A program made the translations under genes and the position numbers. This document shows, in pieces, positions 43,167 to 53,068 of a stretch of 64,000 nucleotides of DNA; within the stretch, counting starts at the first letter, position 1; every line of letters begins with the position of its first letter. The DNA is taken from positions 429,065-493,064 of the forward strand of contig NZ_JAQQTF010000006.1 in assembly GCF_028561275.1 (NCBI RefSeq), written 5' to 3'. Source of the DNA: Aureisphaera galaxeae (lineage in GTDB: Bacteria > Bacteroidota > Bacteroidia > Flavobacteriales > Flavobacteriaceae). The notes under the pieces were generated by a model. It was not told the DNA's origin. It saw only the letters and a program-made list of their open reading frames with translations, and made no database searches.

Positions 43167-44129
43167 CTATTCGGTTCCGATTTCTAGAATGGAATCATCG
43201 GGCGGACGCTCCACCTTTCCGAAGAGCTTCTCTCCCCAATTCTTCCATTTATAGCGCCATGCCATAAGACCTAGAAAAATGGGATAAATTATTAATACTG
43301 GAATGAGCACATCCCAGCCCATACTCGGATCGGATATATCTTTAAAAATGGAATCGGTCTGAAATGCGGTCCAATCGGCCGTAACCAACATAGCAGCTAC
43401 AAGATTATTCCCAGCATGGAATCCTAGGGCCAGTTCCAAGCCTTCGTCCATAAGGGTCATAATTCCCAATAAAAAACCTGTTCCTATATAGTAGACCATT
43501 ACGACATTCCCTAATTTTTCTACTTCGGGATTAAAGAAATGCATGGCTCCGAAAATGACCGAAGTTACTATTAGAGGAACCCATCTATTACCAGCCATTA
43601 CCCCAATACCCTGCATTAAGTAGCCACGAAATAGGTATTCCTCAAAACTGGTTTGCAACGGGATCATAAGAATAGCCACAATGGCCAAAATGATGAAGGG
43701 CACCCAATTGAATTGGACTACATAATCCTCAGGAAACGCATAATAATCGTATAGTGTGGTTACAATAGTAAATGCTGCTACCATAGCAAAACCGAACCCA
43801 AAGCGGCCCCAATCTATCTTCTTTCTTGTCGTGGTAAGTGTTAGCATGGGTTGTCGATGCACATATCGCACCCAGAGCCAAAGCCCAATGAGTCCAATGA
43901 CAAATGATAAAAGCATTAAAAATAAGGTGAGATTGGCATCCAGAACCCCCATAATGGCGTTGGGGTCTTCCAAAACGGTAAGTGCGTCCAAACCGTCGGA
44001 GGAAGCTTTGATCATCACTCCGATGATAAATGGGATAGATCCCAATTGCCAAACAATAAAAATGGCGACAAATCCAATGACGTAGCGCCAAGCATCATGT
44101 AGGTAGTTGTAAGCAAGCTTTATGTACAT
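43167..44129 (-). CDS. CPBP-family intramembrane glutamic protease
   Basis: 320 residues with about eight hydrophobic segments. The active-site signature is EEYLFRG (EExxxR) near residue 165, followed by FGAMHFFNPE (His) and FHAGNN (H/N). CPBP proteases cleave prenylated or membrane proteins; substrate unknown. Placed between menE and menC, suggesting a link to membrane lipid-quinone functions or just a shared operon. Confidence 0.85.
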   Translation of the reverse strand: MYIKLAYNYLHDAWRYVIGFVAIFIVWQLGSIPFIIGVMIKASSDGLDALTVLEDPNAIMGVLDANLTLFLMLLSFVIGLIGLWLWVRYVHRQPMLTLTTTRKKIDWGRFGFGFAMVAAFTIVTTLYDYYAFPEDYVVQFNWVPFIILAIVAILMIPLQTSFEEYLFRGYLMQGIGVMAGNRWVPLIVTSVIFGAMHFFNPEVEKLGNVVMVYYIGTGFLLGIMTLMDEGLELALGFHAGNNLVAAMLVTADWTAFQTDSIFKDISDPSMGWDVLIPVLIIYPIFLGLMAWRYKWKNWGEKLFGKVERPPDDSILEIGTE

Positions 44130-44172
44130 AGTGTATTTTTATATGGGATTAGATAACCTTAGGTAGGTTTTG

Positions 44173-45216
44173 TTACTCGATTTGTGAAATATCCCATTCT
44201 TTTTCAGGATGATATCCTATGTGCCCTTGAATAACCTCTAGGGACGATGGAATATTATTGGTATACAAGCTGCCGGTACCCAATCCTTGGGGCAATTTAC
44301 TATTTTTTGTGAAGGTATATTGTGAAATGGCATTCAATCCCACATTGCTCTCCAAGGCAGAGGTAATCCACCACCCTATTTCGTGGGCTTCAGCCAAGGA
44401 AATCCAGGTATCACTTCCTTTAAAACCTCCAATAAAACTAGGTTTTAGGATGATATACTGCGGTTGAATGGTCTGAATTAATGCTTCCTTTTTCTCTTTC
44501 GTAAAAACTCCGATGAGTTCCTCATCCAAGGCGATGGGCAACGGAGTTAGTTCACACAAATGGGCCATTTCCTGCCATTGTCCTTGTTTTATAGGTTGTT
44601 CTATGGAATGAATGTTCAGTTCGGAAAGCTGCTTCAGTTTTTCCAATGCTTCTGAAGGGGAAAAGGCACCATTGGCATCGACCCTGAGTTCAATTTCTGA
44701 AGGGGAGAATTCCTTTCTAATAGACTTCAGCAACTGAATTTCCGTATCGAAATCGATCGCTCCAATCTTCATTTTAATACAATCAAATCCTTTTTCGATG
44801 CGTTCGGCTATTTGTTCCTTCATAAAGGTAGCATCGCCCATCCAAATGAGCCCATTTATCGGAATAGACGCATCGCCTTTGGAAAATGCCGAAGGAAATA
44901 TTTCATAAGGATCTTTTGATAACATGGATGTAAAAGCTGTCTCTAGGCCTATCTGAATGGATGGGAATTCGAACAATCGATCGTACAATTCGTCCAGACC
45001 CAAGTCTATGTTTTTACAGGTCCATTCCAGGGTCTCTTCATAATCCGGCCGATCGTCAACACTCAATCCTCGCAAGAGCCCACACTCACCTATGCCCCAT
45101 TTATCCCCAACTTTTAAAAAGATATAAAAGGTTTCTTTGGTTTTCAGTACGCCACGGGAAGTCCCAGCTGGGCGTTTGAATTGGAGGAGGTGACGTTTAT
45201 AAGTTGCGTGCAACAA
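44173..45216 (-). CDS. menC: O-succinylbenzoate synthase (MenC type)
   Basis: 347 residues, enolase superfamily. Catalytic features: KMKIG (KxK) near 165, RVDANGAF (Asp), SIEQPI (Glu) and ALDEE (Asp), and YIILKPSFIGG (Lys). Dehydrates the cyclohexadiene precursor to o-succinylbenzoate. Same strand as menE and menA. The N-terminal stretch is short as in Bacteroidota MenC. Confidence 0.87.
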   Translation of the reverse strand: MLHATYKRHLLQFKRPAGTSRGVLKTKETFYIFLKVGDKWGIGECGLLRGLSVDDRPDYEETLEWTCKNIDLGLDELYDRLFEFPSIQIGLETAFTSMLSKDPYEIFPSAFSKGDASIPINGLIWMGDATFMKEQIAERIEKGFDCIKMKIGAIDFDTEIQLLKSIRKEFSPSEIELRVDANGAFSPSEALEKLKQLSELNIHSIEQPIKQGQWQEMAHLCELTPLPIALDEELIGVFTKEKKEALIQTIQPQYIILKPSFIGGFKGSDTWISLAEAHEIGWWITSALESNVGLNAISQYTFTKNSKLPQGLGTGSLYTNNIPSSLEVIQGHIGYHPEKEWDISQIE

Positions 45217-45290
45217 AATGAATTAATGATTTAATGAGTGAATGATCCAATGATTGAATGAGTTAATGGTAATACGGATTAACATTCCTA
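45216..45290. repeat. Degenerate AATGA-type tandem repeat
   Basis: Between menC and the hydrolase gene, units such as AATGAATT, AATGATTT and AATGAGTT recur about seven times with variation. No gene fits here. Confidence 0.45.
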
Positions 45291-45321
45291 CTATTGTCTA
45301 AAGACTATTGACTATAGACCA

Positions 45322-46002
45322 CTACACTTCCACAGTACCGCCGATTTCCAACAAAACGAGCTCTTTTCCAGCATTGCTGAATTTTTCCTGTGCGACCTGG
45401 GTATCAATTTCAATAAAGCCGAAAGTATTGTAGTGTACTCCAAGAATACGATTGCATTCTACAAAATCACTGGCGATAATGGCATCGTCCACACCCATGG
45501 TAAAATTATCCCCAATGGGTAATATAGCCATATCCAGTTGGGTGCGCATGGGAATCAATTTCATGTCCATGGTAAGGGCCGTATCCCCTGCAATGTAGAT
45601 GTTCTTGCTTTCTCCTTCAATCACAAAACCACCAGGAAAGCCGCCGTCGGAACCATCATCAAAGGTACTTGTATGAATCGCATTTACATATTTTACCTTT
45701 CCAAAATCGAACTGCCAACTTCCACCGTGATTCATAGGATGTACGGTACAACCTTTGGCTTGATAGTGCATGGCTATTTCATAATTGGATACGATAGTCG
45801 CTCCTGTATTCTTTGCAATGGTCTCTGCATCCAATACATGATCCAAGTGTGCATGGGTAAGCAGAATGTAATCGGCTTTTAAGTCGTTTACCGAAACAGC
45901 ATCCTTAGACAACGGATTTCCAGAAATGAATGGATCTACAATAATATGCTTTCCTGAAGCTTCGATAGAGAGACTGTTTTGACCGTAAAACGTGATTTTC
46001 AT
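45322..46002 (-). CDS. UPF0173-type metal-dependent hydrolase (MBL fold)
   Basis: 226 residues. Zinc motif is complete: THAHLDH near 48-54, then GDTALTMD and a late HYNTFG. Resembles UlaG/UPF0173 hydrolases acting on phosphodiester or lactone bonds. It contrasts with the degenerate relative at 5542, where these ligands are lost. Substrate unknown; upstream 268 bp has no gene. Confidence 0.85.
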   Translation of the reverse strand: MKITFYGQNSLSIEASGKHIIVDPFISGNPLSKDAVSVNDLKADYILLTHAHLDHVLDAETIAKNTGATIVSNYEIAMHYQAKGCTVHPMNHGGSWQFDFGKVKYVNAIHTSTFDDGSDGGFPGGFVIEGESKNIYIAGDTALTMDMKLIPMRTQLDMAILPIGDNFTMGVDDAIIASDFVECNRILGVHYNTFGFIEIDTQVAQEKFSNAGKELVLLEIGGTVEV

Positions 46003-46271
46003 AGTATGATTTTTATTTGGACAAAGGGTGTTTGTTACTTCCGTAAATTTAATTGATTTTCGCCTCTTTTCAGAAAAGATGGTTTGTCATATTATCCAAT
46101 CAAGCACCTTTCACGTTTCTGGTGCACTGCTCGATACTACTAAATTGTCCGTAAAGGCTGTAAACTAAAGGCATACGATTATCTCACGGAATACAGGTGT
46201 AAGAATTTTCTTAACAAAATTTTGGGAACCACTTGATATTTTATTTATCTTGACTCCGCCAAACCTGCCCC

Positions 46272-47417
46272 ATGCCACGATTCTCCCTACTTATATTGGG
46301 ATTTTTCATCATTCCTCTCTACGGTCAAAATCCGACCCTGGATAGCCTCAAACTAGAGCTAAGGAAAAACCTCATTCCCGAAAAGAAAATTGAACTGAAC
46401 AAAGAGATTGGTAAAATCTATCTCGAGGGACAGGTGTATATGGACAGTGCCGTCTTCTATCTTCACAAAGCAGAACAAATTGCCAAAAAGAAGCATTTGA
46501 AAGACGAAGTGTTGGCAGAAACCCTTTTCCGTTTGGGACATGCCTATGGGATGGCCAAAAAATGGGAAAAGTCCCTGCAGTATTTTAAGGAGTGTGCAAA
46601 GTATGCTGAGGAGCTCAATTTGGACAATGCATTGATCTCGGCTGGTCAGAATATTGCAAAAATATACATGGAAACCAAGCAATACGATCTTGCCAAAGAT
46701 GCTTTCATTGATAAGATAAAATTGGCCCAACGACTGGATAAACCTCCCTTCATCCTAACAGGCTACACGAGTCTGGCAGAGATTTATCTAGAGGAAGGGA
46801 ATCTAATTAAAGCTTCCGAATACATTGAAAAAGGGACTCAAATAGCCATGGAATATGATCTCATGGGGCATTACTATTACTATACCAAGGCCAGTGTCTT
46901 TTACGCTCAAGGTGACCTTGAAAATGCCGAAGCAGTAGCGCTTTTAGCCGAAAAAGCAGCTAAGAAAGAGCAGGACTTAGAATACACCTATGAAATTTCC
47001 ATCCTGCTATCTAAAATTTTCGAAGACCAGAGACGCTACGATACATCCATGGGATATTTAAAACAGTCTATTGTTTACCATGACAGTATTCATGATGCAC
47101 ATCGGCTTAGTGAAGTAGACCGAATGGAATTGCAGCTGCAAATTCAAGAGCAGGAAGCAAGTCTGGTAAATTTGAAGCAAAAGAACAAATACCTAGCAAC
47201 CATCTATATCCTTACCGCCCTTGGAATCCTCCTTCTTGTCGTATTGGTGCTTCGACAGCGTAAAATTGTACGTATGACAAGGAACATCCACGACATTCAG
47301 AATTCCTTGGTGAAGTATGAAATAGAACAACGCAAAAAAATGGATGCGAGTGCTTTCGAAGCTACGCAGCATGCAGATCGCGAATTCTTGGGTAGTCGGT
47401 TTAGTGAAAAGCACTGA
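46272..47417 (+). CDS. TPR-repeat membrane protein lacking a visible output domain
   Basis: 381 residues: signal peptide (MPRFSLLILGFFIIPLYGQ), about six TPR units (for example ALISAGQNIAKIYMETKQY, AEIYLEEGNLIKASEYIE), coiled coil, one transmembrane segment near 308-327 (LATIYILTALGILLLVVLVL), then only about 55 residues. Flavobacterial TPR sensors usually continue into a LuxR/LytTR or kinase module, but here the cytosolic tail ends KH after a charged helix. Overlaps menA tail-to-tail by 17 nt. Confidence 0.8.
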   Translation: MPRFSLLILGFFIIPLYGQNPTLDSLKLELRKNLIPEKKIELNKEIGKIYLEGQVYMDSAVFYLHKAEQIAKKKHLKDEVLAETLFRLGHAYGMAKKWEKSLQYFKECAKYAEELNLDNALISAGQNIAKIYMETKQYDLAKDAFIDKIKLAQRLDKPPFILTGYTSLAEIYLEEGNLIKASEYIEKGTQIAMEYDLMGHYYYYTKASVFYAQGDLENAEAVALLAEKAAKKEQDLEYTYEISILLSKIFEDQRRYDTSMGYLKQSIVYHDSIHDAHRLSEVDRMELQLQIQEQEASLVNLKQKNKYLATIYILTALGILLLVVLVLRQRKIVRMTRNIHDIQNSLVKYEIEQRKKMDASAFEATQHADREFLGSRFSEKH

Positions 47418-48360
47418 AAAGTATAGCAAAGGCAAACGTACTTAAAGCCACCTTCTTTAGCTCTGCATCCAACAAACGCGGTTCTTTGTTTTTACCCACA
47501 GTCACCATATTCAATATAAAAGGAATAAAAGCCAAAGCATAGATAAACTGCAGGGGCTTTTCGTAATGCAACAAGGTATACAACAAGGCGGTCGTCATGC
47601 CCAAAATCAATAAGAAGTAATGGTATTTTTTGGCTTTTTGGCTTCCCCATTTTACTACAAGGGTGTTTTTCCCCACCTTGGCATCGTTTTCTATATCCCG
47701 CATATTATTGAGGTTCAATACCGCGGCACTAAACACTCCTATACTCGTTGCGGGAAGTAACAAGTCCCACTTCAGGGAATGGGCAAAAAGGAAATAGGTC
47801 CCTAACACACTTAGCAAGCCAAAAAAGAGAAAGACAAAAATATCGCCCTTTCCAGAGTATCCATAAGCACTTTTTCCAACAGTATACTTAATAGCTGCAA
47901 TCACAGCAGCAATGGCCAAATTGAAGAAGATAAAGGCCAACAGGAAATTTTCATTCCCGAATGCCATAAAAATGAGCATACTGGCAATGAGCAGGGTAAT
48001 CCCTGCGGTAATATACATCCCCTTTTTCATTTGCTTTGGTGAAATAATCCCACTGGCCACCATACGCTTTTCTCCTTCCCTATGGGTGTCGGTTCCCTTT
48101 ACCCCATCTCCATAATCGTTCGCGAAATTGGATAGTACCTGAAAACCTATGGTCGTTAATATGGCAAACCAGAACAATGGTCTTTCGAAGTAGTAGTCAT
48201 ACACAGTGCAGGCAATGCCTCCTGCACTTTCTTCAAGCCATTTAGCCTCTAATACATTAAGAATAGGGTTGCCAAGAGCAGCTCCTACAATAATTCCTGA
48301 AACGGACAATGGAAGGGTTCGCAATCGGGCTGCACCGAGCCAAGCTTTCAGTTGTGACAT
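47401..48360 (-). CDS. menA: 1,4-dihydroxy-2-naphthoate polyprenyltransferase
   Basis: 319 residues, about eight hydrophobic segments. The first Asp-rich motif NDYGDGVKGTDTHREG near 85 and second motif NMRDIENDAKVGK near 205 bind the polyprenyl diphosphate through Mg. The enzyme attaches the isoprenoid chain to DHNA in menaquinone synthesis. Same strand as menE and menC, separated by other genes. Confidence 0.9.
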   Translation of the reverse strand: MSQLKAWLGAARLRTLPLSVSGIIVGAALGNPILNVLEAKWLEESAGGIACTVYDYYFERPLFWFAILTTIGFQVLSNFANDYGDGVKGTDTHREGEKRMVASGIISPKQMKKGMYITAGITLLIASMLIFMAFGNENFLLAFIFFNLAIAAVIAAIKYTVGKSAYGYSGKGDIFVFLFFGLLSVLGTYFLFAHSLKWDLLLPATSIGVFSAAVLNLNNMRDIENDAKVGKNTLVVKWGSQKAKKYHYFLLILGMTTALLYTLLHYEKPLQFIYALAFIPFILNMVTVGKNKEPRLLDAELKKVALSTFAFAILFSAFH

Positions 48361-48459
48361 AATTGAAAATTACCGCACAAAAATAGGGTAAAAAAGAAAA
48401 TCCGCCCCTACATAAATGAAGGAACGGACTTTCCATTACTAACTAACTAACTAACTAAT

Positions 48460-51249
48460 TTATCTAACTATGAATCTTGCTGTCTGTCCTTTTTTGTTTT
48501 TGATGATGTAGGTTCCACTTGCGAAAGAAGCCACATCGATAGTAGCAACCTCTCCGGTTGTCGCCATCAATCTTCCCGTAATATCATAGATTTGATACTC
48601 CCCGGGCTTGCTCAAGAAAATGATATCATTTACTGGGTTCGGGTATATCGCTAACGTCTCGGTGGCCGTTTCGAAATCGTTCACAGAAAGTACGTCATTG
48701 TTGATTGCGTATACACTCAATGTGGCACTTCGCTCATTGGAAAGCACCAACAATCCTGTGCTGGTTGGGCTGTCTTCAAATGGAATGTACACCACTCCTT
48801 CTGGAGCAAGGTCTCCCATTTCGTCTCCGCCGGGAGTCGCATCACGGCTGTTTTCGTATTCAAGGAACACTGGATTAGCAGGATCGGTTACGTTGTATGC
48901 CATAACCCCTCCAATGCGCTCTAACAATACAAAAGCGTAGTATTGACCATTAATTTCCTCAACGATTACTCCTTCTGGCTCTGGTCCTTTGTTATCACTT
49001 CTGTTTTTGAAGTTGTTGTTGCTATTGCTAGCGTTGAAGATGCCTCCGTATACCGGATCGTTTGCAGTGATTACTTCAAAATCGTTAGCACTGTCGTATA
49101 CCAAGTTTCCAGAATCGGCTTCGAAAATACTGAAGGAACGACCTCCAAATACATGGATTTGCTCAAAAAGACCATCATCGTCGATATCTCCTGAAGCGTT
49201 TGTTACGTTGATTTCGGCCAAGTTGCTTTCAAGTTCCAAAATATCAATGTTGGAGAATACGGCAGGATCTAACGTATAATCGTCATCGTCGATCTTACGC
49301 TCTTCTTCGTACGTATCGTATTCTCTTGCATCACCTTCGTTGGCAGTAACCACATAGGTAGTTCCATCTACTTCGTAAGTAGCAATGGCATCGGGCATAT
49401 ACATTCCCATAATGGGCCAGTTGGCATCGAATACGAAATCGGTTTCATCGCTTACATCTATAGTGTTAGGGAATTGACTGTGGTCTTTCAACCCGAAAGG
49501 CAATACGTCGGTGATTTCCATAGTTACCAAATCCACTACAGCATAGGCATTGTTCTCTTGAAGGGTTACATATGCTTTTTCGGAATTGCCTGAAACCGCT
49601 ACATATTCAGGCTCTAAATCTTGAGAAACGCTAGCTCCAGGTCCGTAGATACGAACTCCGGCAGCTTCCAAGTCTGCTTGCTGCGCATCGAAAGCATTAA
49701 AATTCAAAGTAGTTACGTTGGATTGATTGATGTTTCCTAATCCACCACTAACGTCGATAATAGAAATGCTTCCTTCCGGATCGATGGAGTAATCGTCGTT
49801 AGGCTCTCCTTCGTTGGCCACAATTACTTTGGTTCCATCGGGAGTAAAAGTTACCATGTCTGGAAGTGCGCCTACTTCTAGGTATACTCCATCGGTATTG
49901 GCAACATCCCCGATAAGTACGGTTCCGTTGTCGGTCTTTTCAATTCCGGAAATAGCCAAGGCATACAATCCGCCATAGGTAGTAACACTCTGCACTCCAT
50001 CTCCTGTAGCGGCAAAATCGATGGAAAGGTTGGTGCTCATATTACTTGGATCTGAGAAATCGATGAACTCCAATTTGGTGTCGTTGGTTACTAAAATCTG
50101 TTGGCTGTCCTTATCGTAAGCAGCGATCTCGGCAGTACCGTCACCGTCTACCAAAAAGCTTGATAGAAAGGTAAGGTCTAGTTGAGAATCGTCGCCCGCA
50201 GGAACTTCGGTATCATCATCTAGGATGTATACTCCAAAGGTATCGTTCCCTCCCAAGGTTACATTGTCTGCATTTTGCAGTTGCAACACGAAGAACTTAT
50301 CTCCTTCGTCATTTGTATTGTTGGTGATAGGAATGGTAACCGTTTGCGCTCCCGATTGAGAAACTGGGAACATAAGGGTTTCGGTCGATACGTAGTTGAA
50401 ATCGGTTCCGTTTACTGCAGTTCCGCCAGAAAGCAATACCACATCTACAGATCCTTCTTCGGTTGGAGCCTGATCTGGAACTACAGAAATTTCGATAGAG
50501 CTGTCTCCTTCAGAAACAGAAACGAAACCACCATCAAATTCAACATCGGCAATAATAATAGGATCTGCTTCGAAACGTACATTATCAAGGTAGATGGCTT
50601 CTCCGCCGGAGTTGGAGCGTAATTCTACTACCAACTGTACCATAACGTTATCTGGTACCGAAGCACTTCCGTTTTGCCAAGCATCTTCAATACCCAAATC
50701 GTCGATATCGTTTCCTTCGGTATTAAGAATATCTATTTCGGTACCATTGGTAAGATCACGTACATAAATACGAATGCGGTCGTTGGAACTGTCATTGGCA
50801 GTACCATCTCCTTCCCATCCGGTTGCGTTGATGAAATAATCTACAAACACAACATTGTTCGAGAATCCGTTGAAATCGACCACATCGAATTCAACAATCA
50901 TATTTCCATCTGCATCGGACATTTGATAGCCATTGTTTCCATCGGTATAGGCAACCACGTCTCCTGTAAAGTCGGTAACCCCAACAAAATCTCCATCGGT
51001 AAGACCTGAACCCGGTATATCATAAGGTACGTAAGTAGCATTGAACCCTATCTCTCCGCCGGTAGAAGTAAAATCTACTTCAGGCTCTCCCGCATTATTT
51101 ACTAAATCGTGCGCTACGCTGGCATCTCCAGTGTCTGTATATTGCCCTCCAGGTACGGTAGGTTCTTCAAAACTGGTTGATGCTATTTGAGCTTGTAACA
51201 TGCTCAAACTCCCAAAAAGAGCTAGAGCAAAAAAGGTAATTTTCTTCAT
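48460..51249 (-). CDS. Choice-of-anchor I family secreted protein with T9SS sorting domain
   Basis: 929 residues, signal peptide (MKKITFFALALFGSLSMLQAQ). Residues about 30-230 are a lectin/CBM-like sandwich; a Calx-beta-type segment follows (VDVVLLSGGTAVNGTDFNYV); about 355-840 is a propeller of the choice-of-anchor I family (phosphatase-like repeats such as GTKVIVANEGEPNDDYS). The end (from LAIYPNPVND to RFIVR) is a type A T9SS domain. Secreted, possibly phytase/alkaline-phosphatase-related; catalysis unproven. A short (AACT)n stretch lies just beyond the stop. Confidence 0.83.
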   Translation of the reverse strand: MKKITFFALALFGSLSMLQAQIASTSFEEPTVPGGQYTDTGDASVAHDLVNNAGEPEVDFTSTGGEIGFNATYVPYDIPGSGLTDGDFVGVTDFTGDVVAYTDGNNGYQMSDADGNMIVEFDVVDFNGFSNNVVFVDYFINATGWEGDGTANDSSNDRIRIYVRDLTNGTEIDILNTEGNDIDDLGIEDAWQNGSASVPDNVMVQLVVELRSNSGGEAIYLDNVRFEADPIIIADVEFDGGFVSVSEGDSSIEISVVPDQAPTEEGSVDVVLLSGGTAVNGTDFNYVSTETLMFPVSQSGAQTVTIPITNNTNDEGDKFFVLQLQNADNVTLGGNDTFGVYILDDDTEVPAGDDSQLDLTFLSSFLVDGDGTAEIAAYDKDSQQILVTNDTKLEFIDFSDPSNMSTNLSIDFAATGDGVQSVTTYGGLYALAISGIEKTDNGTVLIGDVANTDGVYLEVGALPDMVTFTPDGTKVIVANEGEPNDDYSIDPEGSISIIDVSGGLGNINQSNVTTLNFNAFDAQQADLEAAGVRIYGPGASVSQDLEPEYVAVSGNSEKAYVTLQENNAYAVVDLVTMEITDVLPFGLKDHSQFPNTIDVSDETDFVFDANWPIMGMYMPDAIATYEVDGTTYVVTANEGDAREYDTYEEERKIDDDDYTLDPAVFSNIDILELESNLAEINVTNASGDIDDDGLFEQIHVFGGRSFSIFEADSGNLVYDSANDFEVITANDPVYGGIFNASNSNNNFKNRSDNKGPEPEGVIVEEINGQYYAFVLLERIGGVMAYNVTDPANPVFLEYENSRDATPGGDEMGDLAPEGVVYIPFEDSPTSTGLLVLSNERSATLSVYAINNDVLSVNDFETATETLAIYPNPVNDIIFLSKPGEYQIYDITGRLMATTGEVATIDVASFASGTYIIKNKKGQTARFIVR

Positions 51250-51461
51250 TTGGTATTCGTTTTTTAATTAGCACTACAAAATTATTCGCTGGGGGAGCGT
51301 ATGGGTTTAGCTAATCTTTAAGTTATAATGAACTGGGTATTGTATTATGGGTGCGGGAGAGCTTCAAAAATTAAGAGAAGGTAAACTAAATGTTAGGCGG
51401 ATTCATGGACTGTTATAATTTTTCTATTTTTAACAAATAACCCATCAAAAACAAACAACAA

Positions 51462-51836
51462 ATGAAAAGAAACCCTGATTTAGGTCTACTCGTCTTACGC
51501 GTAGGTCTTTCCGCCCTCATGCTTACGCATGGAATCCCTAAATTTCTAGAACTCGTTGGAGGCAACACGGCCGTAGTGGGCAATCCCATTGGTGTTGGTG
51601 GCCTGTTAACATCCATTCTTGTTGTAATTGCAGAGTTTATCTGCCCTGTCCTTATTATTATCGGCCTTAAAACGCGTATGGCAACCATCCCGGTTATCAT
51701 AACCATGGCCATCGCTGCATTTATGATCCACGCCTCCGATCCTATTGGTACCAAAGAAAAAGCGCTTATGTATTTGGTTGGTTTCATAGCCATAGGAATC
51801 ATGGGAGCTGGAAGATTGTCTGTGGACAAAAAATAA
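51462..51836 (+). CDS. DoxX-family membrane protein
   Basis: 124 residues, four hydrophobic helices: LLVLRVGLSALMLTHGIPKF, GGLLTSILVVIAEFICPVLII, IPVIITMAIAAFMIHAS and YLVGFIAIGIMG. Second DoxX-type protein in the window, only distantly like the one at 36859. Faces holA with a shared hairpin between them. Confidence 0.82.
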   Translation: MKRNPDLGLLVLRVGLSALMLTHGIPKFLELVGGNTAVVGNPIGVGGLLTSILVVIAEFICPVLIIIGLKTRMATIPVIITMAIAAFMIHASDPIGTKEKALMYLVGFIAIGIMGAGRLSVDKK

Positions 51837-51872
51837 CAAATGCCTATTCTCCAGAATTTGAAATAAAAATCC

Positions 51873-51932
51873 CCTAATGATCACGGTCATGGGCGTTTCT
51901 TGAGCGCCCTTGGCTAGATCATGAATTCCCAA
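51873..51932. terminator. Probable bidirectional terminator between doxX-like gene and holA
   Basis: Outer pairs ATGATC (51877-51882) with GATCAT (51917-51922); inner pairs GGGCG (51891-51895) with CGCCC (51905-51909); A-rich on the right and T-rich on the complementary strand. Serves both converging genes. Confidence 0.5.
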
Positions 51933-51943
51933 AAAATCAAAAA

Positions 51944-52948
51944 TTAATCGAAGATCTTTACAAGAAGTTCTTTAAGTAAATCCCCTTGCGGCACATTGGC
52001 CGCTCCTACTCCTTTACTTTTCATATCTATTTCACGGATCGTTGCTACGATCTTGCTCACCTTTTTCATGGGATAATTACGGGCAGCCATTTCATAGTCC
52101 TTAATGAAATAGGGATTTACCCCTAATACTTTGGGAGCATCGGACGGATTGGAAAGCGAATGGTATTTCAGCAATTTTGAAAAGAAATTGTACAACAGGG
52201 CAATGGTCATAACAATAGGATGGTTACGCGGATTCTGGGCAAAATACTGAACGATTCCAAAAGCCTTCTTCACATCCCTAACACCTATCGCATTTTGCAA
52301 CTCGAAATTATTGAAGTCCTTACTAATCCCAATGTTTTCTTCTATGATTTGAGGAGTGATTTGCTCTCCAGGCTTTACAATGAGTTGCAATTTTTCCAAT
52401 TCATTGTTCACCTTGCTTAGATCGTTTCCTAAAAATTCAGTGAGCATTTGCGCCGCCTTGGGGCTTATGGTATAACCCTTTCCTCCCATAACCCTTCGGA
52501 TCCAGTCCGGCACCTGATTTTCATAGAGTTTCTTACTCTCGAAAAGAACGGCACTTTTCTTAAGTACTTTGGAAAGCTTTTTACGGGCGTCCAATTTCTT
52601 GTATTTGTAGCAAATAACAAGCACGGTAGTGGGTTGAGGATTCTCCGCATAGGATGCCAAATTTTCGATGGTACGCGCCAAATCCTGAGCCTCCTTAACA
52701 ATAACCACTTGCCGCTCGGCCATCATGGGATAGCGCTTTGCATTGCTTACAATGTCATCGATAGAAACATCACGACCATAAAGTACCATTTGGTTAAAGC
52801 CTTTTTCTTCCTCGGTAAGCAGATTCTTTTCAATATAATCGCTAATGCCATCAATGTAATAGGGTTCCTCCCCCATTAAAAAATAAATAGGAGAAGCCTT
52901 GCCATTCTTGATGTCCGAAATGATTTTTTTTACTTGATCTAGGGCCAA
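51944..52948 (-). CDS. holA: DNA polymerase III subunit delta
   Basis: 334 residues with clamp-loader delta order: PIYFLMGEEPYYIDGISDYI at the start, then VVIVKEAQDLARTIENLASY, and C-terminal helices with LLYNFFSKLLKYHS. Delta opens the sliding clamp ring during replication. No Walker motif, as expected. Upstream 120 bp hold a REP-like palindrome. Confidence 0.88.
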   Translation of the reverse strand: MALDQVKKIISDIKNGKASPIYFLMGEEPYYIDGISDYIEKNLLTEEEKGFNQMVLYGRDVSIDDIVSNAKRYPMMAERQVVIVKEAQDLARTIENLASYAENPQPTTVLVICYKYKKLDARKKLSKVLKKSAVLFESKKLYENQVPDWIRRVMGGKGYTISPKAAQMLTEFLGNDLSKVNNELEKLQLIVKPGEQITPQIIEENIGISKDFNNFELQNAIGVRDVKKAFGIVQYFAQNPRNHPIVMTIALLYNFFSKLLKYHSLSNPSDAPKVLGVNPYFIKDYEMAARNYPMKKVSKIVATIREIDMKSKGVGAANVPQGDLLKELLVKIFD

Positions 52949-52966
52949 AAGCGTTTATTTGTCTGT

Positions 52967-53011
52967 TCGAGCGCAGTCGAGAACTTAAACCGCCTCTCGA
53001 CTGCGCTCGAG
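52967..53011. repeat. REP-like palindromic element
   Basis: TCGAGCGCAGTCGAGA at 52967-52982 and its perfect complement ending at 53010, 12 nt apart; a G-C rich stem with flanking CTGTTC/GGGACAG. Pattern is a dispersed repeat common in flavobacteria. Confidence 0.65.
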
Positions 53012-53068
53012 GGGACAGGCATATCCCATAGATTATGAAATCTGCTTTGGAAAGCGTTACTTTGTTCG

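Noticed and set aside
46003-46271. Hidden small gene between the MBL hydrolase and TPR gene
   Set aside because: Frames are short and without start-site support; treated as divergent promoter region.
48437-48459. AACT tetranucleotide tract as a CRISPR or phase-variation site
   Set aside because: Only about four units beyond a stop codon, not within a coding region or promoter and without spacers.
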